Positions 17,804-27,005 of a DNA stretch of 64,000 bases are shown here, in pieces. The position numbers and the translations under genes are program-made. The stretch's first letter is position 1. Every line of letters starts with the position of its first letter. The DNA is from CAZYQW01 sp964649825 (GTDB taxonomy: Bacteria; Planctomycetota; B15-G4; JADJEK01), in the NCBI GenBank assembly GCA_964649825.1, contig CAZYQW010000124.1, forward strand, positions 62,001 to 126,000, read 5' to 3'. The notes beneath the pieces were generated by a model. It did not search any database. It saw only the letters and a list, made by a program, of their open reading frames with translations, and had not been told where the DNA came from.

Positions 17804-19680
17804 GCCTCGTCACCTTCTTCTTGGAGCACGGGTTCCTGCTGATCGCGGGGAGCAGCCTGCTCCTCGGGGCGGGGACGATCGTCACGCTTGCGTTGCGGGC
17901 ACCGCTCGATCGACAGCGAGCCGCCGAGCTGACCTTGATCGTGACGTTGTTGTGGCTGGCCGTCGCACCGATTCCGCTGCCGCGAAGCCTGTCGCGTGCC
18001 CCCGCGACCACGGACGTCGCACCGCCGTCGCCGCCGCGACCGGCGCTCCCCCCTCTCGACGAGACGGGCGCGGCGACCGCCCCGGCGGCCTCCTCGAGCC
18101 GGCCCTTCGCTGCCGGCCTCGACGCCGGCGCCGCGCCGGGACCTACGCTCGTTCCGGCCGGCGCGACGGCATCCGAGCACCGTGCCGCACCGGTCGACGT
18201 CGCCGAGCTCGCGGCCCGCGCGTACCTCGCGGGCGCCGTGCTCTGCATCGCCTTCCTCGCGATCGGCGCGCTCCGGCTCGTGCGGATCCTGCGCCGCGGC
18301 GTCCCGACCCCGGAGTGGCTGGCGCGGCTCATCCTCGAGAGCGCCGAACGGAGCAGCGAGGGACGATCGGTCCTCGACGTCCTGCGCGTCAGCGCTTCGC
18401 GAGCCCGTCCGTTCTGCTTCGGACTGCGGCGTCCGACGATCGTGCTTCCCGCCGTGCTCTGCCGGCCCGAGCTCGGCGATTCGATCCTCCGCGTCCTCCG
18501 TCACGAATGGGCGCACGCCACCCGTCGCGACGGAATCGGCCAGGCACTGTTCGCCGCCCTGATGCCACTGCTCTACATCCACCCTTTCTATTGGTGGCTG
18601 CGCGCGATTGCCCGCCAGTCGGCCGAGCTGCTCGCCGACGAGGTCGCGGCTCGCCCCGCCGGCCGGAACGACTACGCGCGCCACCTGATCCGCGTCGCGG
18701 GGCTCGATCTCGAACGGACATCGCTCCCCGTTGCCGCGCTCACCCTCTTCGGATCCACAAGGTCGCCGCTCGAAAGGAGAATCAAGATGCTCGTGAACCG
18801 CCGCCGGGACCTCCGGCTCCAAAGCTCGTGGAAACGTCACGGGGTCTTCGGCGCGAGCGCCGTCGCGGCGCTCGCGGTCAGCGTGGGATGGCTCGGCGCG
18901 GCGCCGGCGTCCGAGCCGACGCAGGACGTGAGGAAGCTCGAGCACGAGATCCTGGAGCTTCGTGCCGAGAACGAGCGGCTGCGAGCCGACATGCGGAACC
19001 TGCGCGAGCTCGTCGATCGCTGGCGCGAGTCGCCGCCATCGCCTCCCATGCGGCCGCCCGCGGACCCCGCGACGATCGAAGCTCGCGAGGTGAAGGTGAC
19101 CGCGGGAGACAGTCTCTCCGAGCTGTATCGGCTTCACGTGGGTCGCAACCTCGACCTCGACGAGGTGCAGCGACTGAACCCCGACCTCGATCCATCCCGT
19201 CTCGCGGTCGGGAGCACGGTCCGGCTGCCCAGGGCCGACCGGCCGGATGCGGTCGCGGACCTCGCGTGGATCCCGACCACGCGGGTGCCGGCGAAGTCGG
19301 CCCCCTCCACGACGATCGTCGACGAGCCGACGCTCGCGTTGATCACGCGCCTGATCGAGCTGAAGGGTGCCGCTCGTCTCGCTCGCAAGGAGTTCGCGGT
19401 CGTTCAGGTCCTCGCGGCGCAAGGGCGTGCGTCGGAACAGGAACGGCTCGAGAAGGAGATCGCCATCGAGACGACCGATCGTATGGTCGAGGTGCTCACG
19501 TTCTCGGTCGAAGCCGAGCTCCAGGGCGCCGAGAAGGAGCTCGAACAGCAGGGCAGCCGGCTGGCGGAAGCAGCCGCGATGCACGATAGAGGGCTCATCT
19601 CGACGAGCGAGCTCCGACGGTTGGAAGGCGCGCTGGAGCGCACGCGGGCCCGGTTCGAGGTACTGCGCCGCTCCCGGTAG
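17800..19680 (+). CDS. M56 (BlaR1-type) membrane metallopeptidase with C-terminal LysM
   Basis: 626 residues. Four hydrophobic segments (about 8-30, 45-62, 140-160, 350-368), with a Pro/Ala-rich loop between the second and third. The M56 zinc motif HEWAH (HExxH, about 235-239) is followed by a membrane segment and SAELLADEVA, which supplies the distal Glu. After the last membrane segment comes a coiled coil (about 375-405), then a LysM-like domain (about 430-477: VTAGDSLSELYRLH ... LNPDLDPSRLAVGSTVRLP) and another long helix to the end. BlaR1 itself ends in a beta-lactam-binding domain; here peptidoglycan-binding LysM takes its place, suggesting the sensor reads the cell wall. Translationally coupled to the repressor. 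Confidence 0.88.
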   Translation: MSLVTFFLEHGFLLIAGSSLLLGAGTIVTLALRAPLDRQRAAELTLIVTLLWLAVAPIPLPRSLSRAPATTDVAPPSPPRPALPPLDETGAATAPAASSSRPFAAGLDAGAAPGPTLVPAGATASEHRAAPVDVAELAARAYLAGAVLCIAFLAIGALRLVRILRRGVPTPEWLARLILESAERSSEGRSVLDVLRVSASRARPFCFGLRRPTIVLPAVLCRPELGDSILRVLRHEWAHATRRDGIGQALFAALMPLLYIHPFYWWLRAIARQSAELLADEVAARPAGRNDYARHLIRVAGLDLERTSLPVAALTLFGSTRSPLERRIKMLVNRRRDLRLQSSWKRHGVFGASAVAALAVSVGWLGAAPASEPTQDVRKLEHEILELRAENERLRADMRNLRELVDRWRESPPSPPMRPPADPATIEAREVKVTAGDSLSELYRLHVGRNLDLDEVQRLNPDLDPSRLAVGSTVRLPRADRPDAVADLAWIPTTRVPAKSAPSTTIVDEPTLALITRLIELKGAARLARKEFAVVQVLAAQGRASEQERLEKEIAIETTDRMVEVLTFSVEAELQGAEKELEQQGSRLAEAAAMHDRGLISTSELRRLEGALERTRARFEVLRRSR

Positions 19681-19687
19681 CCCGCCC

Positions 19688-19734
19688 CGACCCGCGGCCC
19701 CTCGAGCCAGGGGCCAAGGTAGAATCGCGGGTCG
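19688..19734 (+). terminator. Composite hairpin after the BlaI/M56 operon
   Basis: Starting 8 nt after the M56 stop, GGCCCCT (19696-19702) and AGGGGCC (19709-19715) form a perfect 7-bp stem with a 6-nt loop. They are enclosed by a perfect 8-bp pair, CGACCCGC (19688-19695) and GCGGGTCG (19727-19734), with an 11-nt bulge on the 3' side. Position suggests a terminator, but no T-run follows. The bulge contains TAGAAT, a possible -10 box for the next gene. Confidence 0.45.
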
Positions 19735-19902
19735 TTCGGGGGAGCAGCCGCCGGTCGTTCCCTCGAATCTGCGTCGCGTCCGTGAAACCGAGCCCTACCC
19801 GGCCGACGCCAACGCATGTCCGGTCGGGTGGTGCACGGCCCACGGACAGGCGCTGTTCGAAGACGACCGACGTAACCGAACCCGGATAGGAGAGGTTCGA
19901 TC

Positions 19903-21657
19903 GTGAAACTCCCCCTGCTCACCGCGGCCCTCGGGGTCGCAGCCTTCGTTCCTTTCGTCCATGCCCAGCTCGTTCCGGTGTCGGCCCCCTGGCCGTCCAC
20001 GCTCGGAGCGAGCGGCACCTTCCGCTCCGCGGAGACCGGCCACCTGACCGTCGATGGGAACATCGACCTGGTCGTCGAGCGCGGCGGAGCGGTCGTCCTC
20101 TGCTCGGCGATCGGCGTCTACTCGTCGTTCTTCGAGCTCGATGACTCGGCGAATCACTTCGACGTGCTCCACCGCGGCTCCCCGCTCGCCGGCGACGCAG
20201 TCGCGATCGTCGACGACACCGGCCTGACGCTCCACTGGCTCTCGAGCACCGGCGACTCGTTCGACTCGCTCGTGCTCGACGGCGCGGCGTGGGCGAACGC
20301 GGTCCGGGTGCGCTGCGACGACGCCGACGGCTTCTACGCGGATGACATCGTCGGCCTCGCGGCCGATCGCCGCACGTTCCTCGCGTGCGTGTCGGCGGAG
20401 GGCGCGACGTTCGTGCCCGCGGCGCCGGTCACGGTCCCGAACGAGGTCAGCGACTTCGTCCTGATTCAATGGGACGCCGACCCCGCGCTCGAGATCGCGA
20501 TGCTGACCAGCGTGGGACTCGAGATCCGTGACTCGGACGGGACGTTCCTCACCGACGTTCGCGACTACCCCGCCGGAGGCCGGCTCGTCGCGGTCGGTGT
20601 CTCGGGCACGAGCCAACAGAAGATCGCGTGGGTGACGCTTCACCCGAACGGCGTGAACGAGCTCCTCGTCGTCGGCGACGCGAGCGGCTTCGACGCGACC
20701 CAGGTGATGGCGCCGCTCCAGACGGTCGGACTCGAAGCGGCCGACGTCGACGGAGACGGCGGCGACGATCTCATCATCACCGGGAAGTCGGGCTACCGGG
20801 CGCTCATCGCGTTCCAGCAGTCGGGGAGCCCGTCGTTCTGGTTCGGCGCCAGCACGTTCGTCATCGTCGCACTTGTCGAGGAGGACCCCTGGGCCCCGGC
20901 GCCCTACCTCGAGACGGCGCTGGCCGCGGCGGACGTCGACGGCGACGGCGACATCGACCTCGTCTGTCCGATCGATCGTCCCGAACCGCAGGCGGATCTC
21001 GTGAGCCGCGTCGAGAGCACCGTGATCGCCGCCGCGACGTTGAAGCCGGTGCTCCCCTTCACGTTCGAGTACGTCTACGAGGGCGACGAGCTCATCGGCC
21101 AGGCCGACCTTCTGATCGATCTGATGGCGCCGGAGGCACCCGACAGCGAGATCCCGGCCGAGGCCACGCACGTCGACCTCATCGTGTGGCGCTCGGATGG
21201 CGACGGCGAGTCGCCGACGCGGGTCGCGATCCAACACGACACGATCGACCTCGCGTCACCGGAAGGGCAGTTCCCGATCGAACTCGCCGTGGCGATCGAT
21301 GAGCCGCAGTGGCCGTTCGCGGCGATCTACTCGCTCGAGATTCGGTACGTCGAGCGCAACGCCGAGGGCGGAATCGTGCAAGCGTTCCCGGCGCGCATCG
21401 GGACGTTCAGCGCGGACAGCCTCCTCGTCGAGTCCTGGCACTTGAATCCCGCGCTGTCCGTCTACTCGGCCGTGATCCCTGATGAATCCGGCGGCGGGGG
21501 CGGCGGGGGCGGAAGCCAGCAGCAGCAGCAGGGCGGCGACCCGCCGCAGTCGTCGGTCGAAGCCGGCGGTTTCATCGAGACGCCGTTGATCCCGTCCTTC
21601 GTCGTGAACGAGATCGAGGACCCGGGCGAGCCGGAAGTGCCGATGTCCGGATCGTGA
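19903..21657 (+). CDS. Secreted VCBS/FG-GAP-like protein with Gly/Gln-rich segment
   Basis: 584 residues. GTG start with a strong AGGAGAGG about 6 nt upstream. The signal peptide (LPLLTAALGVAAFVPFVHA) is followed by loosely repeated propeller-like units with Ca-binding loops DVDGDGGDD and DVDGDGDIDLVCP (about 285-355). A beta-sandwich-like stretch follows, then near the C-terminus a run of eight Gly and five Gln (about 530-546) and a short acidic/Pro tail. No enzymatic motif is seen, so it is probably a surface or extracellular binding protein. It is convergent with the amidohydrolase gene, 13 bp away. Confidence 0.75.
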   Translation: MKLPLLTAALGVAAFVPFVHAQLVPVSAPWPSTLGASGTFRSAETGHLTVDGNIDLVVERGGAVVLCSAIGVYSSFFELDDSANHFDVLHRGSPLAGDAVAIVDDTGLTLHWLSSTGDSFDSLVLDGAAWANAVRVRCDDADGFYADDIVGLAADRRTFLACVSAEGATFVPAAPVTVPNEVSDFVLIQWDADPALEIAMLTSVGLEIRDSDGTFLTDVRDYPAGGRLVAVGVSGTSQQKIAWVTLHPNGVNELLVVGDASGFDATQVMAPLQTVGLEAADVDGDGGDDLIITGKSGYRALIAFQQSGSPSFWFGASTFVIVALVEEDPWAPAPYLETALAAADVDGDGDIDLVCPIDRPEPQADLVSRVESTVIAAATLKPVLPFTFEYVYEGDELIGQADLLIDLMAPEAPDSEIPAEATHVDLIVWRSDGDGESPTRVAIQHDTIDLASPEGQFPIELAVAIDEPQWPFAAIYSLEIRYVERNAEGGIVQAFPARIGTFSADSLLVESWHLNPALSVYSAVIPDESGGGGGGGGSQQQQQGGDPPQSSVEAGGFIETPLIPSFVVNEIEDPGEPEVPMSGS

Positions 21658-21670
21658 GCGGACGCGCGCC

Positions 21671-23365
21671 CTACCGCCGCACCTTCGCCTTCTCGTACGC
21701 GACCTTGCCGCCGACGATCGTGTAGACGACGTCGGCGGAAGCGATCTCGTCCTCCGGGCACGTCAAGATGTCCTTCGAGAGCACCGTGACGTCAGCCAGC
21801 TTGCCCTTGGCCAACGATCCCTTGCTCTCCTCCTCGAACGCGGCGTAGGCGGCGTCGATCGTGTACGACCGCAGCGCCTCCTCGCGCGTCATGCGCTGCT
21901 CGGCATGGAAGCGCCGGCCGCTCGACGACTGGCGGGTGACGCTCGCCGCGAAGCTCGCGATCGGGTCGACGTCCTCGACCGGGGCGTCGGTGCCGTTGCA
22001 GATGATCGCGCCGGAGTTCAACAGCTTCCGCCAGACGTAGGCGCCATCCTGCGCGCGCCGCGACCCGAGCCGTTGGACCACGTACGGGGCGTCCGAGGTG
22101 CAGTGGACGCCCTGCATCGACGCGATGACGCCGAGCGCCTCGAAACGCGGCACGTCGTCGGGGTGGAGATGCTGCGCGTGCTCGATCCGCCACCGCCGCT
22201 CGCTCTTCTCGCCGCACGCCGCCTCGAAGACGTCGAGGGTCACGCGGTTCGCGCGGTCCCCGATCGCGTGGACGCAGAGTTGGAAGTCGTGGTCGGCCGC
22301 GTAGCGGGCGGTCTCCTCGATCTCCTCCACCGGGGTGGTGTTGAGCCCGATACTGCCCGGCAGGTCCGCGTACGGCTCGAGCAGCCACGCGCCGTGCGAA
22401 CCGAGCGCTCCGTCGATCGAACGCTTGATCGCGCGGACCGTCAACCGATCGTCGCCGTAGCCGAGGACGTGGTAGCGGGAGCCACGGCGGCGGAGTCGGT
22501 CGTTCGACTCGCGGAGCATGACCCAGAGGCGAACGCCGAGGCGTCCCTCGTCGACCATCGCCTTCAGCAGGTCGACGGTCTCGAACGACGACCCTGCGTC
22601 CTGGAACGACGTGATGCCCTTGGCGAGGCATTCGTCCACCGCCAGCTCGGCCATGCGCCGTGGATCCGGCGGCGTCGCCGCCTCGTAGGCCGGGCCGAGC
22701 AGCCCCGCCGCGGTCTCGCGGAACATCCCGATCGGTCGGCCGTGCTCGTCGCGCACGATCTGTCCGCCGTCGGGATCGGGGGTCGAGCCATCGATCCCGG
22801 CCAATTCCATCGCCTTCGCGTTGGCGAAGCTCGCGTGCCCGCTCGCGTGGACGAGGACGACCGGGTGGTCCGGCGACACTCGGCTCAGCGAGTCATGCAG
22901 CGGAAGCCCGAGCACGTTCGCCTCGGGCGGCGCGTCCCACTTCTCCTGATGCCACCCGCGACCGCGGATGAGCTCGCCGGGCCGCGCCTTGCCGACTGCG
23001 CCCGCGACCATCGCCACGATGTCGTCCCAACTCCCGGCCGAGGCGAGATCGAGCTGCAGGCGCGCGTCTCCGAGGCCGAGGAAATGCGCGTGCGACTCGA
23101 TGAAGCCCGGGATCGCGAGTCGACCCTCGAGGTCGATGACCCGAGTCTCGGAACCGATGAACGTCTCGATCTCGTCGATCGTGCCGATCGCGCTGATCCG
23201 GTCGTCCTCGATCGCGAGGGCCTCGGCCTCCGGCACGCGCTCGTCCACGGTGACGATCCGGCCGTTCAGGAGGACGAGGTCGGCCTCGGCGGCGGCGGAC
23301 GCCGACCAGGACGCAGCGACCAGGAAGAGGAGACACCCGAACGGTGTCAAGCGGTGGGGCGTCAT
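21671..23365 (-). CDS. Exported YtcJ-type metal-dependent amidohydrolase
   Basis: 564 residues with an N-terminal signal (FGCLLFLVAASWSASAAA). The amidohydrolase-3 (YtcJ/LAF) pattern is complete: DLVLLNGRIVTVD at the start of the composite domain, PGFIESHAHFLG (HxH metal pair), CVHAIGDRA (His ligands), WRIEHAQHL, NGTDAPVEDVDP (catalytic Asp) and a C-terminal GSLAKGKLADVTVLS closing the beta-sandwich. The family hydrolyses C-N bonds of amides or N-acyl compounds; the substrate cannot be told from sequence. The gene stands alone between convergent neighbours. Confidence 0.88.
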   Translation of the reverse strand: MTPHRLTPFGCLLFLVAASWSASAAAEADLVLLNGRIVTVDERVPEAEALAIEDDRISAIGTIDEIETFIGSETRVIDLEGRLAIPGFIESHAHFLGLGDARLQLDLASAGSWDDIVAMVAGAVGKARPGELIRGRGWHQEKWDAPPEANVLGLPLHDSLSRVSPDHPVVLVHASGHASFANAKAMELAGIDGSTPDPDGGQIVRDEHGRPIGMFRETAAGLLGPAYEAATPPDPRRMAELAVDECLAKGITSFQDAGSSFETVDLLKAMVDEGRLGVRLWVMLRESNDRLRRRGSRYHVLGYGDDRLTVRAIKRSIDGALGSHGAWLLEPYADLPGSIGLNTTPVEEIEETARYAADHDFQLCVHAIGDRANRVTLDVFEAACGEKSERRWRIEHAQHLHPDDVPRFEALGVIASMQGVHCTSDAPYVVQRLGSRRAQDGAYVWRKLLNSGAIICNGTDAPVEDVDPIASFAASVTRQSSSGRRFHAEQRMTREEALRSYTIDAAYAAFEEESKGSLAKGKLADVTVLSKDILTCPEDEIASADVVYTIVGGKVAYEKAKVRR

Positions 23366-23399
23366 CGGGTGCTCCGCTCGGATCGGGCCAGGGCGCCGA

Positions 23400-24068
23400 T
23401 CACTGTAGCGGTTTCCGGTCCCCGGCGCGGGATCCGAACGACGACGACCGATCGTCGAGGAACTCCACGACGCCGGTCTCGAGCGAGTACTCGGCGCCGA
23501 CCACGAGGAGGCGGCCTCGATCGATGAGCTGCTCGAGGATCCGCGATCCGTGCCGGAGATTGGTCACGGACGCCAGGATGTTCGCCCGCACCGCCCGCCT
23601 CAGGAGCTCGCCGGGCTGGTTCCGGAGCTCGGTCTCCATCAACGACTCCACCGACGGGCGGATCCGATCGACGATCGAGTACAGGTTCGGTGAACGATTC
23701 TCCGACGGACGCTCGAGCTGCTGGAGGGTGGCGCTGACCGCCCCGCACATCGAATGGCCGAGGACGACCACGAGCCGAGTACCGAACTGCTCCGCCGCGA
23801 ACTCCACGCTTCCGACCTGCGACGGAGCCACGACGTTTCCTGCCACCCGGATGACGAACAGGTCGCCGAGACCTTGATCGAAGACGATCTCGGCCGGCAC
23901 CCGCGAATCCGAACAACCGAGGATGATCGCGAACGGCTCCTGCCCGAAGAGCAGCTCGTCCCGCCGCTCCTGGTTCGCGCGGCTGAGCGCTCGGCCGCCC
24001 TGGACGTCGGAGACGAAGCGCCGATTGCCGTCACGCAGTCGTTCGAGGGCTTCCTGCAATGACATCAT
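23400..24068 (-). CDS. Beta-class carbonic anhydrase
   Basis: 222 residues, the normal length for beta-carbonic anhydrases, which interconvert CO2 and bicarbonate with zinc. The ligands are visible: C52 and the D54/R56 dyad in GCSDSRVP, and H105/C108 in GHSMCGA. Also present are VIRVAGNVVAP and the C-terminal VVGAEYSLETGVVEFL. No signal peptide, so cytoplasmic. The start is an ATGATG doublet at 24068/24065. A role in pH or bicarbonate supply is inferred; the neighbouring glmS is on the same strand but about 75 bp upstream. Confidence 0.95.
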   Translation of the reverse strand: MMSLQEALERLRDGNRRFVSDVQGGRALSRANQERRDELLFGQEPFAIILGCSDSRVPAEIVFDQGLGDLFVIRVAGNVVAPSQVGSVEFAAEQFGTRLVVVLGHSMCGAVSATLQQLERPSENRSPNLYSIVDRIRPSVESLMETELRNQPGELLRRAVRANILASVTNLRHGSRILEQLIDRGRLLVVGAEYSLETGVVEFLDDRSSSFGSRAGDRKPLQ

Positions 24069-24142
24069 CGATGCGTCACGGGGCTCGGACGGCCGCCCGC
24101 TCGTGGATCCAGCTCCGACGGGTGCATGCCATTGCCATAGCC

Positions 24143-26773
24143 TCAGTCCACCGTGATCGACTTGCTGACGTTCTTCGGGACGTCCGGATGGACGCCGTGG
24201 TCGACGATACCGACCCGATCGAGGTACGTCATCTTGAGCAAGCTCATCTTCAGCGCAAGTCGCTGCAGCACGACGGTGGAGGAGAAGACGGTCATCAGGA
24301 CGTCGTTCGTGCGAGGCAGCCGGATGTAGACCGATCGATAGGACGGGTTGTCGGCGGGCGCCTTCTCCGCCGCCTGCCGCAGGTCGGGATGATCCTCCGC
24401 GATGACGACCGTGCTGGCGCCCCGGATCTTGTGCGTGTTGATCTGCGACACCGTGAGCTGGACGTCGCGATCGCCCGGACCCGTGATGTAGATCAACGGG
24501 TAGTCCTTGACGAGGGTCGCGAGGATCTCGTCGCGATCGGTCGACTCCTCCACGATGCTCCGCTCCTCGTCGGAGAGGGAAAGAGCGGCGGCGGTCGGGG
24601 AGAACACGCCATCCGTGATCGCCTGCGACATCCGGCGGATCGAAGCGTCGTCGCAGCCTCGCGCCCGAGCCGCGACGAAGAGGCGGTCGATCGCGCGCCC
24701 GACCGCCTTGACGAGCAGGTCGACCTCGCTCGGACCGAAGATCGTGTTGACCCCGAGGATCGTGTTCGGGCCGTGCTTGAACTCGGAGCCCTCGAAGCCC
24801 TCGGTGTGGTTCAGGACGACCTCCCGGATCTTCAGCGCCCCCTCCTTCGCGACCGCGGTGATCCGCGTCGCCAGGATCTGGATGCTCGGCGCAAGGAAGA
24901 GGTGCTTCGCGGCCTCCTCGATCTCCGCGTCGGTCGAGTCGACCGTCTCCCGGATCAGCTCGGGAAGGCGCGGCAGTCGGCGGCGCCGCTCGGCGATCTC
25001 GTGAAGCCGCGCGTCCCGCTCGGGGCCGGCTGGAAGCGGGACGGCCCGCCGCTCGGCGACGCGGAGCGACAACACGTAGAACACCGTCAATTGATTCAAG
25101 AAGCTCTTCGTCGCGGGGACCGCGATCTCGGCCCCGCAGCGGAGCGCCAGCACGACGTCCGCCTTCTCCTGCGCGAGCGTCGAGTTGACGTTGTTCACGA
25201 GCGCCACGCGGTGGACGTCCCTCGCCGACGCCTGGACGTCGTTCATCACGTCGATCAGGTCCTTCGTCTCGCCGCTCTGCGACACGGCCACGACCAAGTC
25301 ACCGTCCCGCAGCGACCCCTCGTACTGTCCGCGGAACTCCCCGGGAAGGACGGGGATCAGCTCGGTCCGCGCGACGTCGTTGAAGAAGAGCGCCGCCGCG
25401 CGCGCCGCGTGGTACGACGTCCCGCAGCTCACGACGAGGAGACGACCGCCGCGCGCGAAGGAGTCGTCGCACAGGTCAAGGAATCGCCCGACCGATCGCT
25501 CGTACTCCCGGACCTCATCGAGCTCGACGTACGCGTCGAGGAGATGCACCGCGCTCCGGTCGATGCCGTCGCGCGCCATCGGAAGGAGGTCGGTGAAGAA
25601 GCCGGCCTCGGACGACACGAGACTCTCGGACGGAACTCCATCCACTCCCCCGGCCGGGGCGGCGGCTCCCGCTCCTCCCAGCAGGTCGCGAACTCCGGGC
25701 CGATCGACGAACTCATGGAACGCGCGCCGGATCGCGTCGTCCTCGTACTCGTGCCGCAGGGCGTCGAGGCCCTTCTCGAGCGCCGCGATCTGCTCGGCGT
25801 TCGCCGCGTCGATCCGCGCGAACAAGGCGCGACTGCGCTCCGACCCGCCAAGGAGCAACGTGACGACGTCGCGGCAGGTCCCCTCCTGCGCGCTGATCTC
25901 CTGATCCATGAACGTCTCGAACGGCGGGAGCAGCGTGGTGTCCTTCGACCGCAGCCGACTGCGCACGGGCGTCCGCTCGATCGCCTCGAATCCGGTCGCG
26001 CCGCCGGACCGCACGAGTCGGTAGACCTGGTAGCCGACGGGGTCGTACTCGACGAACTGACCCTCGGACAGCGGCACGAGGATCCGCGTCAACTTCAGCA
26101 CCGAGGAGAGGTCGGACGACGCGATCGAGAACGGTCCCCCGCTCTCGTCACCCTGGCCCCCCAAACCGAAGTACAGGCTCGAGCCCTGCTTCACGGCCCA
26201 GAGCACGCGGGTGACCGGATCGACGATCACCGCCGCGTACGACCCCCGAAGCCGATCCTGCGCCTTCGCGATCGCGCACCGCATCGACTCGCGACGGACG
26301 CTCGGGTCGCCCCGGTCCTCTCGGGAGCGGCCGGCGAGCTGAAGCGCGAACTCGTGCTCGACGGTATGGACGACCATCTCGCCGTCGTTGTCCGACAAGA
26401 CGGCGTGGCCTTCGGATCGCAGCCAACTCTTCAGGTCGTCGCAGTTCGTGACGTTCCCGTTGTGTGCTCCGTAGAGGAACTCATGGCAGCGAACGACATG
26501 CGGCTGCGCGTTCGCCTCGTCGACCGCGCCGAACGTCGCCCAACGCACCTGCCCGCACAAGACGCGCCCACCCAACTTGGTGATGCCGAGCTCCTCGACC
26601 ATCACCGACGGGGCGCCCACTCCTTTCCGGAGCACGACGTCGACCTCGTCGCCCTGGATCGCCGCGCCGGTGGAGTCGTAGCCGCGGTACTCGAGCGTCC
26701 TCAGCAGCTCGCTCGCCACGAGGCCGAGGTCCGCCCGATACTCGGCGAAGACCAGACCGATGACTCCGCACAT
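24143..26773 (-). CDS. glmS: Glutamine-fructose-6-phosphate aminotransferase, elongated form
   Basis: Makes glucosamine-6-phosphate for peptidoglycan and aminosugars. Start set at 26773 so that the nucleophile Cys2 follows Met (MCGVIGLVF), with GAGG 6 nt upstream. GATase II domain (about 1-230): EYRGYDSTGAA, VRWATFG (canonical WATHG has His here) and HNGNVTN. SIS domains: SCGTSYHAARAA (about 449), VAVSQSGETKDLIDV, AEIAVPATKSFLNQL, EFKHGPNTI and the C-terminal VPKNVSKSITVD. At 876 residues it is some 270 longer than bacterial GlmS: about 130 residues are inserted between MDQEISAQEGT (about 290) and the first SIS domain, and more within the second (around FGPSEVDLL ... LATLVKD). Catalytic residues are otherwise intact, so it is probably active. 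A structured leader lies upstream. Confidence 0.92.
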   Translation of the reverse strand: MCGVIGLVFAEYRADLGLVASELLRTLEYRGYDSTGAAIQGDEVDVVLRKGVGAPSVMVEELGITKLGGRVLCGQVRWATFGAVDEANAQPHVVRCHEFLYGAHNGNVTNCDDLKSWLRSEGHAVLSDNDGEMVVHTVEHEFALQLAGRSREDRGDPSVRRESMRCAIAKAQDRLRGSYAAVIVDPVTRVLWAVKQGSSLYFGLGGQGDESGGPFSIASSDLSSVLKLTRILVPLSEGQFVEYDPVGYQVYRLVRSGGATGFEAIERTPVRSRLRSKDTTLLPPFETFMDQEISAQEGTCRDVVTLLLGGSERSRALFARIDAANAEQIAALEKGLDALRHEYEDDAIRRAFHEFVDRPGVRDLLGGAGAAAPAGGVDGVPSESLVSSEAGFFTDLLPMARDGIDRSAVHLLDAYVELDEVREYERSVGRFLDLCDDSFARGGRLLVVSCGTSYHAARAAALFFNDVARTELIPVLPGEFRGQYEGSLRDGDLVVAVSQSGETKDLIDVMNDVQASARDVHRVALVNNVNSTLAQEKADVVLALRCGAEIAVPATKSFLNQLTVFYVLSLRVAERRAVPLPAGPERDARLHEIAERRRRLPRLPELIRETVDSTDAEIEEAAKHLFLAPSIQILATRITAVAKEGALKIREVVLNHTEGFEGSEFKHGPNTILGVNTIFGPSEVDLLVKAVGRAIDRLFVAARARGCDDASIRRMSQAITDGVFSPTAAALSLSDEERSIVEESTDRDEILATLVKDYPLIYITGPGDRDVQLTVSQINTHKIRGASTVVIAEDHPDLRQAAEKAPADNPSYRSVYIRLPRTNDVLMTVFSSTVVLQRLALKMSLLKMTYLDRVGIVDHGVHPDVPKNVSKSITVD

Positions 26774-26814
26774 GTCGCGCCTCACCCATGTCGATGGACT
26801 CGCTCGCGAGCTTA

Positions 26815-26870
26815 AGGGTCCGCACGAGAATAGCGTCCCGTGGACAGGAACCTATTGTTGCGCGGACCCT
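26815..26870 (-). ncRNA. Candidate structured leader of the long glmS
   Basis: On the minus strand, about 40 nt before the glmS start, three nested perfect stems occur: outer 9 bp (AGGGTCCGC with GCGGACCCT, window 26862-26870 and 26815-26823), middle 5 bp (AATAG with CTATT, 26852-26856 and 26829-26833) and inner 4 bp with a 3-nt loop (GTCC ACG GGAC, 26835-26845). Just downstream a palindrome GCTCGCGAGC precedes the Shine-Dalgarno. It does not resemble the glmS ribozyme core. It could be a cis-regulatory RNA or a transcription barrier between divergent genes. Hand-folded only. Confidence 0.45.
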
Positions 26871-27005
26871 CACGCCGCGAGTGCGCGACGCACCGTCCGC
26901 TTCGTCGCCGCGCGACGGAGGTCCGTTCTCATCCTCGGGAAGCCCCTCGGGATTGCGGGTCTGGTACGCTTCGGCCTCGAACCGACGTTGGCCGGGAGCC
27001 GCAAG

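Noticed and set aside
24059..26815. A 918-codon open frame opposite glmS
   Set aside because: Antisense shadow; glmS motifs on the minus strand are unambiguous.
26774..27005. A glmS ribozyme in the glmS leader
   Set aside because: The conserved ribozyme core was not found; only nested stems of different sequence are present.
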